In this document: one piece after another, positions 4,953 through 6,364 of the stretch | Layout of the letters: each line of letters opens with the position of its first letter | How positions within the stretch are numbered: the first letter of the stretch is position 1 | Assembly (NCBI GenBank): GCA_012841995.1 | Contig: DUTQ01000298.1 | Coordinates: 1 to 6,364, forward strand | Origin: Thermoanaerobacterales bacterium | Lineage (GTDB): Bacteria; Bacillota; Thermosediminibacteria; Thermosediminibacterales; Tepidanaerobacteraceae | DNA: 6,364 bases | Direction: 5' to 3' | The notes under the pieces: generated by a model | Seen by the model: the letters and a program-made list of their open reading frames with translations, nothing else | Database searches by the model: none | Told to the model about the DNA's origin: nothing | Translations under genes and position numbers: made by a program

Positions 4953-5879
4953 TTGTTTTATAAAAGGAAAGCTTTTAGAGGATTACTCGTATTTAGCCTT
5001 TTAATTATGTTTTTGTTCGTAAATCAAGTAAGTTTTACAATCGCCGTCGCACATGATGGGGATCAAGCAGATACGCCGGGCATCCCCGGACAAAAACCCA
5101 TGTATTTTGAATCAATATCTCTTGAAGATGGGACAAATGTAAAAAATGCAACAAACATCCCTTTGATGCCGAAGTTTAATTTAAAATTCAATAAAAATGT
5201 AGTGAACATGGTTTATTGGGACAATAACCGCAATTGTTTTACTCTGATTGATGAAAATGGTAAAAATGTTCCTATTGAAGTCACAAAAATAGATGATACG
5301 GTTGATTCTACAATGAAGAGAGACATCTTTGTCAAGCCGGTAGAGCCCCTTTCTCCTGGAACACAATATTATTTGAAGATATCCCCAAACCTTAGAGCTA
5401 AAAATGGTGTTTCAACACTTGGAGGGACTACAGACGGTAAGGGAGTAGTGATAAGCTTTAAAACTGCTGGGGAAAAGGTGAAGGCTGCTGCCACTTTCAC
5501 AAAAGATGTTACTCCTAATACAAGTAAGGGCAAAAACACTGAAAACATTCAGAAAAAGCCTGAAGAACAGGCAATGCCGAAAGAAAAAGAAACTGAAAGT
5601 GAAAAATTGGATGTATTACAAGAAGACACATCAGTTGATAATAACGAAAATGACCAAGTAGATACACAGGAGGATATAGAAAATAAAAGTGATGAAGAAT
5701 TACAGCAGAAAAATCAAGATGAAACACTTGAAACACAGGCAAGGCAAAATCAAGGGCTAAATTTCAGGTCATTATTACCATATATAGTAGCGGTTTTGGT
5801 TGCAATTTGGTTTATAGCCGAATTTTACGCAAATTATAAACGAAAAATGGCAGGGAAAAGCAATGAAATTAAGAAATAG
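4953..5879 (+). CDS. Exported membrane-anchored protein with Ig-like (Big_5/CopC-like) domain
   Basis: The product has 308 residues and starts at TTG 4953, preceded by GGGGAG (4943-4948). Layout: a basic N-terminus and hydrophobic signal segment (about 10-30) with likely cleavage after AVA (31-33); an Ig-like beta domain (about 50-172) with ISLEDGTNVKN, FNLKFNKNV and LSPGTQYYLKI, the usual pattern of Big_5/SbsA-type or CopC-like domains; a charged, low-complexity linker rich in Glu, Lys, Gln and Asn (about 183-268); one transmembrane helix (274-292); and a short basic cytoplasmic tail. It should display the Ig-like domain outside the membrane next to the ECF complex. Two-ended anchoring of an extracytoplasmic domain recalls accessory subunits such as NikK/NikL in nickel ECF systems (analogy only). 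If cleaved after AVA the mature protein begins with His (HDGDQ). It lies 31 bases after ecfT and overlaps the next gene by 17. Confidence 0.78.
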   Translation: MFYKRKAFRGLLVFSLLIMFLFVNQVSFTIAVAHDGDQADTPGIPGQKPMYFESISLEDGTNVKNATNIPLMPKFNLKFNKNVVNMVYWDNNRNCFTLIDENGKNVPIEVTKIDDTVDSTMKRDIFVKPVEPLSPGTQYYLKISPNLRAKNGVSTLGGTTDGKGVVISFKTAGEKVKAAATFTKDVTPNTSKGKNTENIQKKPEEQAMPKEKETESEKLDVLQEDTSVDNNENDQVDTQEDIENKSDEELQQKNQDETLETQARQNQGLNFRSLLPYIVAVLVAIWFIAEFYANYKRKMAGKSNEIKK

Positions 5880-6306
5880 GATTATTATTGCCCTTGTTTT
5901 GATTTTTTTACTTATAATTACATTTTATGCTATTGAGAACATTTTTTTGAAGCAGGGAGAAAAACATGCCACAGTAATTAAAGTAAAAACTGATGATGAA
6001 ACTGTAGCTTTATTAAGCTCGGGAGTTTTTGAAGAGCTTAAGAAACAAGAAATTAACAACAAAAAAGCTGGTTTTTCAAAAGACTTTGGTCCATCATTAT
6101 CTTTTGTTATTTCTTCTGTAGGAATTAATGATTTTGAGAGTATAATTATTAAAGGTATTGATAAATCAACGGTGAATTTATCTAAAACTGAAGTAAACGA
6201 CGACATGGTTTTTATGGTTTATAAGAATAAAACTGTAGACTTATACAGTCAATCACATCAAAAGTTAATAATTAAAACCGTCAGTGAAATAGATGTAAGA
6301 AGATAA
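5863..6306 (+). CDS. Small single-pass membrane protein with extracytoplasmic domain
   Basis: The product is 147 residues. After a short basic N-terminus (MKLRNR) comes one hydrophobic helix (about 7-26), then a hydrophilic domain that by the positive-inside rule lies outside the cell. The helix is not followed by a clear signal-peptidase site or a lipobox cysteine (there are no cysteines at all), so it is probably an uncleaved anchor. The C-terminal half has a beta pattern (SFVISSVG, ESIIIKGID, VFMVYKN, KLIIKTVSEIDV) that faintly resembles the strand order of sulfite-oxidase/molybdopterin-binding-fold domains, too weak to assign. The ATG is preceded by AGGGA (5852-5856) and overlaps the previous gene by 17 bases, so co-translation with the Ig-like protein is likely. 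I do not recognise a named family; its position suggests an accessory subunit of the transporter (inference). Confidence 0.75.
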   Translation: MKLRNRIIIALVLIFLLIITFYAIENIFLKQGEKHATVIKVKTDDETVALLSSGVFEELKKQEINNKKAGFSKDFGPSLSFVISSVGINDFESIIIKGIDKSTVNLSKTEVNDDMVFMVYKNKTVDLYSQSHQKLIIKTVSEIDVRR

Positions 6307-6347
6307 GGGGTATTAGCGGCTGAAGTGTTAGAATAAGGGGTGAAACC

Positions 6348-6364
6348 GTGAGTAAAACCGTACC
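6348..6364 (+). CDS. Start of the next operon gene (runs off the window)
   Basis: GTG at 6348-6350 opens a frame reading MSKTV to the edge and is preceded by AGGGGTGA (6336-6343), an excellent ribosome-binding site four bases upstream. The 41-base gap after the previous stop contains no terminator. Five codons say nothing about function, but this and later genes are the natural place for the missing ECF S component. Confidence 0.5.

Noticed and set aside
1..6364. CRISPR array, tRNA or rRNA gene
   Set aside because: No regularly spaced direct repeats and no cloverleaf or rRNA signature sequence were seen on either strand.

Overview
The window looks like a piece of a low-GC Gram-positive chromosome, most likely a clostridial one. 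The DNA is AT-rich, ribosome-binding sites are strong and purine-rich, GTG and TTG starts are frequent, there is a consensus sigma-A-type promoter, genes are tightly overlapped, and one gene set encodes an energy-coupling factor (ECF) transporter. I cannot name the species.

Left part (1-1097): the last 52 codons of an unrecognised + strand gene end at 161. Converging on it is a complete - strand gene (186-1097) for a ten-helix EamA/DMT-family membrane transporter. This gene looks unrelated to the rest.

Intergenic region (1098-1509, about 410 bases): from left to right it holds the start region of the EamA gene, a long imperfect inverted repeat that resembles a REP/MITE-type element (1215-1265), a near-consensus promoter (-35 TTGACG, 17-nt spacer, -10 TAATAT; 1288-1316), and a roughly 170-nt untranslated leader. 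The leader contains a compact structured RNA closed by a perfect 8-bp stem (1342-1349 with 1424-1431), followed by an intrinsic terminator (1455-1490) that lies before the first gene. This is the architecture of a transcription-attenuating riboswitch. The ligand cannot be read with confidence; a Moco/Tuco-type RNA is the class most worth testing.

Operon (1510 to beyond 6364): seven complete genes plus the start of an eighth, all on the + strand and mostly overlapping. In order they are: a short bacterial homologue of the archaeal tRNA-Ile2 agmatinylcytidine synthetase TiaS (lacking the OB-fold and zinc-ribbon parts); a 63-residue five-cysteine protein; two ECF ATPases; the ECF transmembrane coupling protein EcfT; an exported, membrane-anchored protein with an Ig-like/CopC-like domain; a small single-pass membrane protein with an extracytoplasmic domain; and the first codons of another gene. 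No substrate-binding S component is encoded inside the window.

Working model (inference): one small-molecule- or metal-controlled operon encodes a dedicated ECF importer, two exported accessory proteins that may deliver the substrate, and a TiaS-derived nucleotide-dependent enzyme with a possible zinc-binding partner that may act on the imported compound. This combination is the part of the window most likely to be undescribed.
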